DNA of 64,000 bases from Rhizobium sullae (GCF_900169785.1 NZ_FWER01000003.1:1-64000); one strand, 5' to 3'; counted from the stretch's first letter, positions 8,712-18,419 are shown. Program-made: numbers and translations. Notes: generated by a model from the sequence alone, not told the origin.

Positions 8712-9224
8712 ATGGGGCAGGACCACATCCGCTACGACATTTTGGCACAGGACGCGCTGCGTGGTGTGATCCGCAAGGTCTTGTCCGAAGTCGCGACGAC
8801 GGGCCGCTTGCCCGGCGACCATCATTTCTTCATCACGTTTCTGACCGGCGCACCCGGCGTCCGCATCTCGCAGCATCTGAAATCCAAGTATCCGGAACAG
8901 ATGACCATCGTGGTCCAGCACCAGTTCTGGGATCTGAAGATCACCGAATCGCTGTTCGAGATCGGCCTTTCCTTCTCCGACGTGCCCGAAAAGCTGGTCA
9001 TCCCCTTCAATGCCATCCGCGGCTTCTATGATCCTTCGGTCAATTTCGAGCTCGAATTCGACGTGCCGCTGACGGACGGTGAGGAAGTCCCCGCGGGCGA
9101 AATCACCGCCTATCCGGTCGCACCCGAAAAAAGCGAAGAAACGCCTGCGGCAAAACCCGCCGAGGGCGACGAGAAGAAGCCGGGATCCGTCGTCTCGCTC
9201 GACGCCTTCCGCAAGAAGCAGTAA
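8712..9224 (+). CDS. sspB: SspB-like ClpXP adaptor protein
   Basis: 170 residues: an N-terminal SspB fold (IRYDILAQDALRGVIRKVL ... FFITFLTGAPGVRISQHL) followed by an acidic/Pro-Ala linker (PEKSEETPAAKPAEGDEKK) and a conserved C-terminal tail VVSLDAFRKK. In this family the core binds the ssrA tag and the tail docks on the ClpX zinc domain, bringing tagged proteins to ClpXP. It lies about 120 bases after ssrA on the same strand, so the tag and its adaptor are neighbours. A Rho-independent terminator follows directly. Confidence 0.93.
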   Translation: MGQDHIRYDILAQDALRGVIRKVLSEVATTGRLPGDHHFFITFLTGAPGVRISQHLKSKYPEQMTIVVQHQFWDLKITESLFEIGLSFSDVPEKLVIPFNAIRGFYDPSVNFELEFDVPLTDGEEVPAGEITAYPVAPEKSEETPAAKPAEGDEKKPGSVVSLDAFRKKQ

Positions 9225-9229
9225 TTGCC

Positions 9230-9254
9230 AAGGGAAGCATCTGCTTCCCTTTTT
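9230..9254 (+). terminator. Rho-independent terminator after sspB
   Basis: The perfect hairpin AGGGAAGC-ATCT-GCTTCCCT is followed by TTTT, six bases after the sspB stop codon. It should separate sspB from the next small gene. Confidence 0.85.
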
Positions 9255-9289
9255 CATGTGCCCTTTTCCAAGCCGGATGGAGGTAAGCC

Positions 9290-9484
9290 ATGAGCGCCGA
9301 GATCATCAATCTCCGCCAGTTCAAGAAAAAGCAGGCCCGTTCCGAAAAGGAAAAACAGGCCGAGCAGAATCGTGTCAGTTTCGGCCGAACCAAGACCGAA
9401 AAACAGCTGAGCAAAGCACTGAACGAGAAGGCCGAAAAAGCGCACCGCCAGGGCCGGATCGAAAAAGACGAAGGCGGCGAATGA
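9290..9484 (+). CDS. DUF4169 family small basic protein
   Basis: A 64-residue, highly charged helical protein starting MSAEIINLRQFKKKQAR, the DUF4169 pattern (EIINLR-x-x-RKxxAR, then NRxxFGRTK). GGAGG lies upstream of the ATG. Function is unknown. It follows the sspB terminator and precedes a ribbon-helix-helix gene on the same strand; that order is common in rhizobia. Confidence 0.8.
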   Translation: MSAEIINLRQFKKKQARSEKEKQAEQNRVSFGRTKTEKQLSKALNEKAEKAHRQGRIEKDEGGE

Positions 9485-9581
9485 CGGCGCATCGAAGCCG
9501 AAAAGAACCCGCAATGAATCGCTTGGCGGCGCTTCCTCACTCAACTTATCAACTCCGCGAAACAGGCCTGCGGAAAGCCTG

Positions 9582-9794
9582 ATGATCCGCAAACATTCCG
9601 CCAGCCTGCACGGGCACCGCACCAGCTTCTCGCTGGAAGACGAATTCTGGGCCGAGCTGAAGGCCATCGCCACAGCCCGCGCCATTCCGCTCGCGGCCCT
9701 CATATCCGAAATCGACGATAACCGTGCGCCGGAAAGCAACCTCTCCTCCGCGCTGCGCACCCATGTCTTGAGCTGGCTGAAAAACCGCAGCTAA
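9582..9794 (+). CDS. ribbon-helix-helix domain protein
   Basis: A 70-residue protein with the arrangement of the RHH_4 type of ribbon-helix-helix domain: a short strand (RTSFSLEDEFWAELKAIA) followed by two helices (IPLAALISEIDD and LSSALRTHVLSWLKNR). Such proteins usually dimerise and bind DNA, but this subgroup has no established target. The start has GGAAAG upstream. It follows the DUF4169 gene and converges on the AsmA gene, nine bases apart. Confidence 0.75.
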   Translation: MIRKHSASLHGHRTSFSLEDEFWAELKAIATARAIPLAALISEIDDNRAPESNLSSALRTHVLSWLKNRS

Positions 9795-9802
9795 GCGGGC
9801 TT

Positions 9803-12800
9803 TCACTGCGGCAACGGCACGCCCGGCAAGGCATCAAAATTCAATCGATTGCCCGTTATCGGTGGCGGCTGGTTGAGCTGCAGCGCGCGCCGCGCCGCCT
9901 CTTCCGCGGCTGCTTTCGCCTCGGCCTCCGCCCTTGCCTTGGCTTCAGCCTCCGCATTGGCTTTCGCTTCCGCCTCGGCCTTTTGCCGCGCAGCTTCCGC
10001 AGCGAGCGTCCGCAGGCGCTGCTCTTCGCCACTGCGCTGGGCCTCGATCGCTGCGGCTCTTGCGCGTTCCGCATCGTTGAACTTGTAAAGCGCCACCTCG
10101 CGACGCAGACGCTGCTTTTCCAGGACGTTCGACTGCAGACGCTCGACACGCCGGCGTTCGCGTTCAAATGCACGCAGCGACAGATATCCGGCAATATCGG
10201 TTACATCCATCGTCCGGCCGGGCGATGCAAGCAATCCGGAATAGTTGAGCCGCAGCGCGGGCTCCGCGCCCGCAAGCGCTTCCTCGCCCGGATTGAGAGC
10301 AATGTTCAGCGATGCGTTGATACGCTCTTGCGGGAGGCTCAACTGCGCATTGCCGGTGACCTTGGCGAGTTCGGTGGCAACGTTGACATTCTGGACGCGA
10401 AGCACGCCGTCGGTGATATTGAACGGAATGCCCGTCGGCGGAAGTTTCGCCTCGCCGTTGTTGAGCAGCGTCTCGACGATCGGATGTATCTTTCCGGCAT
10501 TGAGCTGGTCCTGCATCGGATCCGTTGCCGCAAGCAGCGGTGGCAGGAGCGCGAGGTTCAGCCCGCGCACGCTGGTTTCGCCAAGCCGCATCTCGCCGGA
10601 CCCGGTGAGCGAACTCAAGAGCTCCGTCATCGTCTTGCCGGAAGCTTCCATGCCTAGAGAAAGCCCAAACTTGCCGTTCGCAACCGGCGCACCGTCGCGT
10701 GGCCAGACGACGCCAGCAAGGTCGGAATCGGCCAGCGAAAGCTTTGTCTGAAAGAAGCCGGTGCCTTCGGCATTGGTGAAAAGCAGGTTACCGGAAAGCT
10801 GGCCGCCGTCCCAGCCGCCCTTCATGTCGTTGAGCTGCAGTTCGTCGCCCTTATAGACGACATTGGTGGTGAAGCCGGTCAGGGCCGCCGACCATCCCGG
10901 CCAGAGCTCCTTGGCCGAGAGCTTCAGGTTGACATCCATATCTTTGAAAACCGGCTGCCCGAGTGCAGCGGTTGAGAAGTTGCCCGTCGCCGCATCGGTC
11001 ATCGGGCCATAGACGGCCTCACCCAGCCAGGTCGCATCGGCGCGGTCAAGCGCGAGCTCGCCGCTTGCCGTCGTCCTGTCCGTTTTGCGGTCGACCGTCA
11101 GCGCACCCGAAAACTGATTTTCTGCGGCATGACCCTTGAGGTCGGAAAAAACGATCTTGTCGCCATCGACGGTCGCCGTCGTCTGCAGCCCGAAGGGCAG
11201 CCCGGTGCCCATCTGCGGCAGCGCGATGCCGTTCATCACGAGATATGGATCGAGATCGGCGCTTTCGAGCGAGACGCCGATCTGGCCGTTCATGAAATTC
11301 CCAGGACGGACATCGACCTTCCCATTTGCGGTAAACGACGTCCGGTCCGTCGCAAAGGTCAGCGATGCATCGGCCGGATCGGTGCCGGTTGCCTGGACCT
11401 TCAGGGCGAGCCGGCCGTTGGCGTCAGCCTCGATCGGAAGGGGATCGAGACCCGCCTGCCCGAACAGGATCGAGGTCGTGCTGTTTTCGAGTGTCGCCTC
11501 CAGGCTCGTCGTGCCCGCGCCGGTCAGTGCCAGCAGGTCCGACATGCGGTAGTCGAGGTTCACACGGCTGCCGTTGGAAACGCCGGCGAGCGTCAGCGCA
11601 AGCCCGTCGCCCTCGTCACCGCCGAGAGTCAGCGCGCCGCGCAGCGCCGTGTTGGTGTACCAGGCAGCATTGCGCACCAGCCTGTCCATCACTGGATGCT
11701 GCGGCAGATGCTCCTTCAGCATCGTGAAGAAAGATCCCGGATCGGCGGACTTGAAGGTGATCTCGCCCGAGCCTTTGTAATCGAGCAAGGAGCCTTCGGC
11801 CCGGCCGGTGGCGGTGAGTTCCGCACCCGCCAGATTCTTGGCGACCAGCTTGTCGATGGCAAGCGCCCCGTCGGCGATCGTAAAGCTGGTCTCGACATTC
11901 TCCGCCTCGACGCCGAAGGCGCTGAACTTGTCCGCCTTCAGCTGCGCCGTGATCTTGTGGTCGAGCACGTTTTCGCCTGCGTCCTGGCCCGTGAACAGGC
12001 CTGTCAGTGCCCTCAATGCATCGAGGTCGAGCGCATCGCCGGCAAGGTCGACATTCAGGAGCAGCGGCTGGTTCTCCAGCGCCTGCCGCTCGAGCTTACC
12101 CTTCAGCGTAGCCGGACCGATGGCAATCTCCAAATTGTTGAAGCTCTGCCGCTGATGCGTCAAGCTGACGTCGGCGGAAAAGCCCGCCTGCTTCAATTGA
12201 CGGATCGCAGGATCGACCGAGCCCGCAAGCCAGGAGGCAAGCCCTGAGGGCTGATTGGAGGCAACGGTAATCCGTCCATTGAACGAAGGTTCGCCCCTCA
12301 GCGTCAGCTGACCCTGACCCTCCACCTGGGTGCGCCCGGGCAGCGTTCCAACGGCATTGTCGATCGTCCAGCCGTTGCCGGCCGGCTGCAGATCGAGCTG
12401 CACGTCGCGGATCGTCGTGTCCCCGGCAACGATTGCCGGCAGCTTGACGCTTGCCTTGCCCGGCACCTGCGGTACGGGAATCTGTGCAATGATGCTAATC
12501 AGCGAATTGAGCCGCTGCCGGGCGGACTGGCCGGGATCACGCGCGGTCTTACCGCCGGCGCCTTGATTGCCGATCCTGTTCACGTCGATCTGCTGGCCAT
12601 CGGCGATCAGCAGGAACTCGGGCGCGTTGCCAGTATCAAGCGTCGCCTCGCCGGTGATCACATACGGATCCTCCACCGAGCCGATCTCCATCCGGTATTC
12701 GGAAAGCCGGATGCGCTCGTTGGTCAGTTCGAAGCGGCCCTTGAGGCGCGGCGGCAGCACGTTGTTTTCGACGGATTTGGCCGTGCCGCGGTTCTCGACC

Positions 12801-13537
12801 GCAGCGGATATGAGACCCTGATAATTCGGCTTTCTGTCGATCAGCTTCAACTGGCCATCGAGATCGATTTTGACCGGACGCTGACTAGGTATCAATTGCG
12901 TCCTGACCTGCAGCGCACCGGTTTCATCGGGCTGTCCGCTGGAAATCGAAAAGCTGCCATGCTCGCCGTCGAGCGCGGCATCGCCTTCGATCCGCCAAGG
13001 GCCTGCCAGCGACCTCGCCGACATCTCCGCGTTCAACCCCGTAATGTGGCGGGCACGGCCAGACTGATCGTCGATGAACTGCACGTCGCCGCCGGTGACA
13101 TGCACGCTTTCCAGAATGACTGTCTTTGCGGGAATTTCCGGCCGGCTGCCGCGCATCCAATCGAGTGTGCCGTCCTTGAGCAGCCGCAAGCGCAGCTTCG
13201 GGTTGACAACGCGCATATCGAAAATCAGCGCCTCGCCGGAAAGGAACGGCGCAAGTTCGGCATCCATGGCGAATTGTTCGATCTGCACGACCGGCTGACC
13301 GTCGGATTCCTGTCCGACACGAACGTCATGCAGCGTTACCGCAGGAAAAGGCAAAAGACGCGCATCGACTGTGCCATGCACCGTCACCTTCTTACCGATA
13401 ATGCGGCTCGCCTGATCCTCGAAATTCATGCGGAAGTCTGTCCAGTCGATGAAAAGCGGCGCGAGCAGTGCCACGAAGAGCACTACGACGATCACTCCCC
13501 CCAGAAAGACGAGGAACCGGCCTATCAATTCAAGCAT
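9803..13537 (-). CDS. AsmA-family large envelope protein
   Basis: 1244 residues: an N-terminal membrane anchor (FLVFLGGVIVVVLFVALLAPLF) and a long periplasmic region that opens with the AsmA N-terminal pattern (ASRIIGKKVTVHGTVDARLLPFPAVTLHDVRVG) and ends with an AsmA-like C-terminal module near residues 950-1110. AsmA-like proteins are bridge-like, beta-rich and implicated in phospholipid transport and outer-membrane assembly. The last 130 residues are an Ala/Glu/Arg-rich coiled coil (AEAEAKARAEAEAKAAAEEA), followed by PPPITGNRLNFDALPGVPL. The gene is probably first in its unit. Confidence 0.88.
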   Translation of the reverse strand: MLELIGRFLVFLGGVIVVVLFVALLAPLFIDWTDFRMNFEDQASRIIGKKVTVHGTVDARLLPFPAVTLHDVRVGQESDGQPVVQIEQFAMDAELAPFLSGEALIFDMRVVNPKLRLRLLKDGTLDWMRGSRPEIPAKTVILESVHVTGGDVQFIDDQSGRARHITGLNAEMSARSLAGPWRIEGDAALDGEHGSFSISSGQPDETGALQVRTQLIPSQRPVKIDLDGQLKLIDRKPNYQGLISAAVENRGTAKSVENNVLPPRLKGRFELTNERIRLSEYRMEIGSVEDPYVITGEATLDTGNAPEFLLIADGQQIDVNRIGNQGAGGKTARDPGQSARQRLNSLISIIAQIPVPQVPGKASVKLPAIVAGDTTIRDVQLDLQPAGNGWTIDNAVGTLPGRTQVEGQGQLTLRGEPSFNGRITVASNQPSGLASWLAGSVDPAIRQLKQAGFSADVSLTHQRQSFNNLEIAIGPATLKGKLERQALENQPLLLNVDLAGDALDLDALRALTGLFTGQDAGENVLDHKITAQLKADKFSAFGVEAENVETSFTIADGALAIDKLVAKNLAGAELTATGRAEGSLLDYKGSGEITFKSADPGSFFTMLKEHLPQHPVMDRLVRNAAWYTNTALRGALTLGGDEGDGLALTLAGVSNGSRVNLDYRMSDLLALTGAGTTSLEATLENSTTSILFGQAGLDPLPIEADANGRLALKVQATGTDPADASLTFATDRTSFTANGKVDVRPGNFMNGQIGVSLESADLDPYLVMNGIALPQMGTGLPFGLQTTATVDGDKIVFSDLKGHAAENQFSGALTVDRKTDRTTASGELALDRADATWLGEAVYGPMTDAATGNFSTAALGQPVFKDMDVNLKLSAKELWPGWSAALTGFTTNVVYKGDELQLNDMKGGWDGGQLSGNLLFTNAEGTGFFQTKLSLADSDLAGVVWPRDGAPVANGKFGLSLGMEASGKTMTELLSSLTGSGEMRLGETSVRGLNLALLPPLLAATDPMQDQLNAGKIHPIVETLLNNGEAKLPPTGIPFNITDGVLRVQNVNVATELAKVTGNAQLSLPQERINASLNIALNPGEEALAGAEPALRLNYSGLLASPGRTMDVTDIAGYLSLRAFERERRRVERLQSNVLEKQRLRREVALYKFNDAERARAAAIEAQRSGEEQRLRTLAAEAARQKAEAEAKANAEAEAKARAEAEAKAAAEEAARRALQLNQPPPITGNRLNFDALPGVPLPQ

Positions 13538-13617
13538 TCTCCATTCGGGATTCTGTTGCCGACACTACTGTCATTCATGCCGGGAGCAAAGCCGAAGATC
13601 ATGAGATTGTTCCGTTT

Positions 13618-15030
13618 TCAGACAAGATGGAAAATCTTGCCCGGATTGAAGATATTGTCCGGATCGAGCGCTTGCTTGACCTGCCGCATAAGTCCTACGG
13701 CGCCGCCGAGTTCCTGCTCGAGAAACGCCATCTTTCCCTGTCCGATCCCATGCTCTCCGGTGCACGTTCCATCCATCGCAAGAGCCCGCTGATTGAGCCG
13801 CGTCACGAAAGTCTCCGCAACGGCGACACCTTCCATCGTCTTGTCGTCGAACAGGAGAAGCACATGGAAATTGCCATCTCCTGCGTGACCGACGATCGGC
13901 GCCAGCAGCCCATGTTCCCGGATATCAGCCTGCGTCTCGGCAACGCAATCCGCAAGTCGTGATATCGGAACACAAACATCGGTCGAAAGTGCGGCAAGCC
14001 CCGGCGCCAGCGCGCGGCAGGCCCAATAAGCATCGTGCCGCGCCTTCCAGAGCTTGTTGCGCTCCTCTGCATTTGCCGTCCAAAGGAATTCGCCGCCACC
14101 GCATTCGGCCGCGATCTCGGCAAACTGCGCCGATTGAAGTTCGACGGTTTCGTCGGTTCCGTGGAATTCGAGGAAGAGCGTCGGGCTTTCGGCGTAAGCC
14201 AGACCTGAATAGGCGTTGCATGCCTGCATCTGCACGTCGTCCAGCAATTCGATGCGCGCGACCGGAATGCCCATCTGGATCGTCATGATGACCGCATCGC
14301 AGGCGGCTTTGATCGTCGGGAACGAGCAAGCCCCGCCCGCGATCTTCTGGGGAATTCCCTGCAGCTTGAGCGTCACCGAGGTCAGAATCCCGAGCGTGCC
14401 CTCGGCGCCCACGAAAAGCCGCGTCAGATCGTAGCCCGCCGAGGATTTGCGTGCCCGGCGCGCGGTGCGGATTTCCTCGCCATTGGCCGTCACGGCCGTG
14501 ACCGAGAGCACATTGTCCTTCATCGTGCCGTAACGCACGGCGTTGGTTCCGGAGGCCCGCGTCGAAGCCATGCCGCCGATCGAGGCATTCGCACCGGGGT
14601 CGATCGGAAAGAAGAGCCCGGTGTCACGGAGATAGACATTCAGTTCCTCGCGCGTGATACCCGGCTCGACGGTGCAATCGAGATCTTCGGCATTCACTTC
14701 GAGAACCCGGTTCATCCGGCTGAAATCGATCGAAATCCCGCCGTTCGGGGCATTCACCTGTCCCTCCAGCGAAGAGCCGGTGCCGAAGCCGATGACCGGC
14801 ACCTTGTGCTCGGCACAGACCCTGACGGCGGCCTTCACGTCATCGGCCGTCTCTGCAAACAGCACGCCGTCCGGCAGCTGTGCAGGAATGTATGTGGTCG
14901 TATGCGCATGCTGGGCGCGGAAGGATTCGCCGGTCTGGAAGCGCTCGCCGAAGCTCTGCTTCAATATTCCAACCGCTGCGGAAATGCCCGCCTCGTTGCG
15001 TTTTCCAGCCTTCGCGTCCCTGAGCGCCAT
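13618..15030 (-). CDS. FAD-linked oxidase, D-lactate/glycolate dehydrogenase type
   Basis: 470 residues: FAD_binding_4 domain (residues about 50-190, with FGTGSSLEGQ and PGANASIGGMASTRASGTNA contacting FAD) and FAD-oxidase C-terminal domain (VGHAGDGNFHVLLLFD and the closing CTGEHGIGQGK). This matches cytochrome-linked D-lactate dehydrogenases and GlcD-like subunits that oxidise 2-hydroxy acids and feed electrons to the respiratory chain. The exact substrate (D-lactate, glycolate or D-2-hydroxyglutarate) cannot be told. It lies between the AsmA gene (downstream) and an aldo/keto reductase gene (upstream), both on the same strand. Confidence 0.9.
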   Translation of the reverse strand: MALRDAKAGKRNEAGISAAVGILKQSFGERFQTGESFRAQHAHTTTYIPAQLPDGVLFAETADDVKAAVRVCAEHKVPVIGFGTGSSLEGQVNAPNGGISIDFSRMNRVLEVNAEDLDCTVEPGITREELNVYLRDTGLFFPIDPGANASIGGMASTRASGTNAVRYGTMKDNVLSVTAVTANGEEIRTARRARKSSAGYDLTRLFVGAEGTLGILTSVTLKLQGIPQKIAGGACSFPTIKAACDAVIMTIQMGIPVARIELLDDVQMQACNAYSGLAYAESPTLFLEFHGTDETVELQSAQFAEIAAECGGGEFLWTANAEERNKLWKARHDAYWACRALAPGLAALSTDVCVPISRLADCVAETQADIREHGLLAPIVGHAGDGNFHVLLLFDDKTMEGVAVAETFVTRLNQRALAMDGTCTGEHGIGQGKMAFLEQELGGAVGLMRQVKQALDPDNIFNPGKIFHLV

Positions 15031-15121
15031 CCTGTTGATCTCCCATGCATTCCACCATTACAGGCAGGCTGGTATGAGACAACGGATGGCGCCTGTCCAG
15101 TCAAGAGTCTCAGCCGGCGGC

Positions 15122-16156
15122 TCAAACGAGAGGTGGATTGAGCCGCGCGAAGCCTTCCTGTCTCCTGTACGGGAAATAAGGGTAAGGCGCCGGCACAGCG
15201 CTGACCTTATTGAGCCTCTCGACCTGCTCCTTCGTCAGCGACCAGCCGACGGCACCGAGATTCTGGCGCAGCTGCTCCTCATTGCGGGCCCCGATGATGA
15301 CGCTGGACACAGTCGGCCGGGCGGTCAGCCAATTGATGGCGATCTGCGGCACCGTTTTACCGGTCTCCGCGGCAATCTCATCAAGAACGTCGACGATGTT
15401 GAAAAGCGTCTCGTCATCGACCGGCGGGCCGTACTCCGCCGTCTGGTGCAGCCGGCTTCCTTCCGGCAGCGGCTGGCCGCGGCGGATCCTGCCGGTGAAC
15501 CTGCCCCAGGCGAGCGGGCTCCAGACCAGCGCGCCAACGCCCTGATCGGCAGCAAGCGGCATCAGCTCCCATTCGTAATCGCGGCCCGCCAGCGAATAAT
15601 AGACCTGGTGCGCCACGTGACGCGCGTAGCCGTGTCTCTCAGAGACAGCGAGCGACTTCATCAACTCCCAGCCGGCAAAATTCGACGCGCCGATATAGCG
15701 GAGCTTGCCGGCAGCAACGAGACGATCAAGCGTCGAAAGCACCTCCTCGACCGGCGTCGAGGCATCAAAGGCATGAAGCTGCAGCAGATCGATATAATCG
15801 GTACCGAGACGGCGAAGCGCCTCGTCCACGGATTTGATCAGCCGCGAGCGCGAGCTTCCCCAATCCGCCGGCCGATCGCCCATCGGCAATGCCGTCTTCG
15901 TGGAGATGAGCACGGCGTCCCGCTTTCCGCGAATCGCCTGCCCCAGAACCTCCTCCGACGCGCCCGCCGAATAGACGTCGGCTGTATCGAAGAGATTGAC
16001 TCCCGTCTCAAGGCAGATGTCGACCAGGCGCCGGGCCTCCGCCGCATCCGTATTGCCCCATGCGCCGAACAGCGGGCCGCTGCCACCGAAGGTGCCTGCG
16101 CCGAAACTCAACACCGGTACCCTGAGGCCGGATGCGCCGAGATTTCTGTATTCCAT
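15122..16156 (-). CDS. aldo/keto reductase
   Basis: 344 residues with the full aldo/keto reductase tetrad: Asp57 and Tyr62 (NLFDTADVYSAGASEE), Lys87 (ISTKTAL) and His128 (DLLQLHAFD). The NADPH-binding end is SSVIIGARNEEQLRQNL. It reduces carbonyls with NADPH on a TIM barrel; the substrate is unknown. Its start is 94 bases from the LysR gene on the opposite strand, so that regulator probably controls it, as is usual for divergent LysR-target pairs. Confidence 0.92.
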   Translation of the reverse strand: MEYRNLGASGLRVPVLSFGAGTFGGSGPLFGAWGNTDAAEARRLVDICLETGVNLFDTADVYSAGASEEVLGQAIRGKRDAVLISTKTALPMGDRPADWGSSRSRLIKSVDEALRRLGTDYIDLLQLHAFDASTPVEEVLSTLDRLVAAGKLRYIGASNFAGWELMKSLAVSERHGYARHVAHQVYYSLAGRDYEWELMPLAADQGVGALVWSPLAWGRFTGRIRRGQPLPEGSRLHQTAEYGPPVDDETLFNIVDVLDEIAAETGKTVPQIAINWLTARPTVSSVIIGARNEEQLRQNLGAVGWSLTKEQVERLNKVSAVPAPYPYFPYRRQEGFARLNPPLV

Positions 16157-16250
16157 GGCTTGTCTCTCCTGTTGTCTGTGGACAGATAGACAGTCACTGA
16201 AGCGCGATATAGATTGCCTGAAAGAAAATCATTTATGATTTGAATTCATC

Positions 16251-17153
16251 ATGAGCCGTCAAGACATCAATCGCTCCGGCGAAATGGAAGTGTTCGTCCG
16301 CGCCGTCGAGCTCGGCGGCTTTACAGCCGCGGCATCCGCCTGCCGGATGACCCCATCGGCCGTGAGCAAGCTCGTCGCCCGGCTCGAAGCCCGGCTTGGC
16401 ACACGTCTCATCAACCGCTCGACGCGGCGCCTGCTGCTCACGCCGGAGGGCTGCGCATTCTACGACAGAAGCGTTTCCATACTTGCCGATATCGCCGAGG
16501 CCGAACGCTATGCGTCAGCAGGCGAGCAGGCGGCGGGGCCGATCCGCATCAATACCAGCGCGTCTTTTGGCAATCATGTGCTCGCGCCGCTTCTGCCCTC
16601 TTTCATGACGCTTCATCCGGCCGTGACGCTCGACATTTCCTACACGGACAAGATCGTCGATCTCATGGAGGAGCGCACCGACGTCGCTATCCGCGCCGGC
16701 CCGTTGAAAAACTCCAGCCTGATTGCCCGCAAGCTCGGGTCGGCCCGCAAGTTGATCGTCGCTTCGGCGGACTACCTTCGCCGCCATGGCGAGCCAAAGT
16801 CGATCGCCGATCTCGATAAACACTGCCGCATCGGCGTTTCCTATTCCCGCGCCATCCAGGGATGGCCGCTTCTCGATCAGGGTGAAAGCATACTTGTCCC
16901 AGTCGCGCCGGGCGTCCAGGTCGGCGATGGCGAAGGGATGCGCCATATGGCACTTTCCGGCGCCGGCCTTGCGCGCCTTGCCGTCTTCACCGTCCGCGCC
17001 GACATCGCCGCAGGAAGGCTCGTGCCCGTCCTCGAAGACCTGAACCCCGGCGACATCGAGGAATTCTATGCCGTCTATATCGGCCAGGGCGGTCCGTTGC
17101 CCGCCCGCGTCCGCGCACTGCTCGATCTTCTCGCGGCTAACGTTCGTCTCTGA
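16251..17153 (+). CDS. LysR-family transcriptional regulator
   Basis: 300 residues: N-terminal winged helix-turn-helix (residues about 9-68; VRAVELGGFTAAASACRMTPSAVSKLVARLEARLG) and a type 2 periplasmic-binding-like effector domain (INTSASFGNHVLAPLLPSF). It is divergent from the aldo/keto reductase gene and its likely target promoter is in the 94-base gap, which includes AT-rich sequence. The effector is unknown. This subgroup (TVSxTAAA / LNVSASxxFG pattern) commonly controls neighbouring oxidoreductases. Confidence 0.93.
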   Translation: MSRQDINRSGEMEVFVRAVELGGFTAAASACRMTPSAVSKLVARLEARLGTRLINRSTRRLLLTPEGCAFYDRSVSILADIAEAERYASAGEQAAGPIRINTSASFGNHVLAPLLPSFMTLHPAVTLDISYTDKIVDLMEERTDVAIRAGPLKNSSLIARKLGSARKLIVASADYLRRHGEPKSIADLDKHCRIGVSYSRAIQGWPLLDQGESILVPVAPGVQVGDGEGMRHMALSGAGLARLAVFTVRADIAAGRLVPVLEDLNPGDIEEFYAVYIGQGGPLPARVRALLDLLAANVRL

Positions 17154-17324
17154 ACCGAAAGTCCCCGCCAGGGCCAGATTTCGCAATTGACCCCAGCGGG
17201 TGCTGACAAATATACCGGCCATGCGTCTTCGGCTGACTTGGCCGGTCCTTTCGTTTTCGCGAATACTTCCCCTTCTTGCCGGATCGCGGCCTTCCTCCTG
17301 CATTGGTCAAAAAGATACCGTTCG

Positions 17325-18419
17325 ATGCCGTTTAAAGCCGCAAGCCGAGCCTTGCAGAAAGCCAGCCTGCCGAGATGGCTGCTACTGCTTAGCCTCTCCA
17401 CCGCCCTCGTTGTCGTGCTCGAACTTTTCGCCCTTCCGGCATCGCTGCTCGTGGGGCCGATGATCGCGGCAATCTTTCTCGCTTTGGTCGTCGGCAAGGG
17501 CCAGATGCGCGTGCCTTATTGGCCCGTGCAGTTCGGTCAGGCCTTGGTCGGGCTGATGATGGCGCGCGCCATCACGCCGGACATTCTCGCCACGATGGCC
17601 AAGGACGCGCCGCTCTTCATGCTGGTCATCGTCTCGGTGATCGCCGTCGCAGCCGTGCTCGGCTATCTCCTAACTCGGCTGCAGGTGCTGCCCGGCACCA
17701 CCGCCGTTTGGGGCTCGTCCCCTGGCGGAGCCTCGGCCATGGTCATTATGTCGGAGGCGTATGGCGCCGACGCCAGGCTCGTTGCCTTCATGCAATATCT
17801 GCGGGTCGTCTTCGTCTGCGTTGCCGCTTCCGGCGTCTCGCGCCTCTGGGTCGCCGCAGACGGCGGCGAGCCGCCACCGCTCATTCTCTTTCCGCCGATC
17901 GACTGGCCGGCCTTTGCCACAACCGTGCTGCTTGCCTGCTGTTGCATCTACGCCACCTTCCGTTTCCGCGTGCAAGGCGGCACCATCATCCTGCCGCTTC
18001 TCGCAGGCTCCCTGCTGCAGGGTTTCGGCCTCTTGACGATCGAGCTGCCGATGTGGCTCCTTGCGATCAGCTACGCCCTGATCGGCTGGAGCATCGGACT
18101 GCGCTTCACCCGCTCGATCCTGAAGCATGCCGCCCGCGCGCTGCCGCGCGTCTCCGCCTCCATCCTGCTTTTGATGTCGATCTGCGGGCTGATGGCCGTG
18201 GCGCTGCATAAATTTGCGGGCGTCGATCCCCTGACGGCCTATCTCGCCACCAGTCCCGGCGGCGCGGATTCAGTTGCCATCATTGCCGCCTCCAGCGATG
18301 TCGACCTGCCCTTCGTCATGGCGATGCAGGTGGGGCGCTTCGTGATGATCCTGCTGACCGGACCGATGCTCGCGCGCTTCATCGCGCGAAAGAGCGGCCT
18401 GGCTGAGAACCCCGCCTGA
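17325..18419 (+). CDS. AbrB-family membrane protein (putative ammonia monooxygenase-like fold)
   Basis: 364 residues with about ten hydrophobic helices in two similar halves; each half carries a Ser-Pro-Gly-Gly motif (GSSPGGASAMVIMSEA and ATSPGGADSVAIIAAS), the hallmark of the AbrB duplication (PF05145). Members are poorly characterised; some are called putative transporters or regulators, and the 'ammonia monooxygenase' label found in databases is not supported by the sequence. The start at 17325 (MPFKAASRA) is preferred because the 46 residues before it are not membrane-like. Its last 41 bases overlap the convergent AraC gene. Confidence 0.82.
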   Translation: MPFKAASRALQKASLPRWLLLLSLSTALVVVLELFALPASLLVGPMIAAIFLALVVGKGQMRVPYWPVQFGQALVGLMMARAITPDILATMAKDAPLFMLVIVSVIAVAAVLGYLLTRLQVLPGTTAVWGSSPGGASAMVIMSEAYGADARLVAFMQYLRVVFVCVAASGVSRLWVAADGGEPPPLILFPPIDWPAFATTVLLACCCIYATFRFRVQGGTIILPLLAGSLLQGFGLLTIELPMWLLAISYALIGWSIGLRFTRSILKHAARALPRVSASILLLMSICGLMAVALHKFAGVDPLTAYLATSPGGADSVAIIAASSDVDLPFVMAMQVGRFVMILLTGPMLARFIARKSGLAENPA

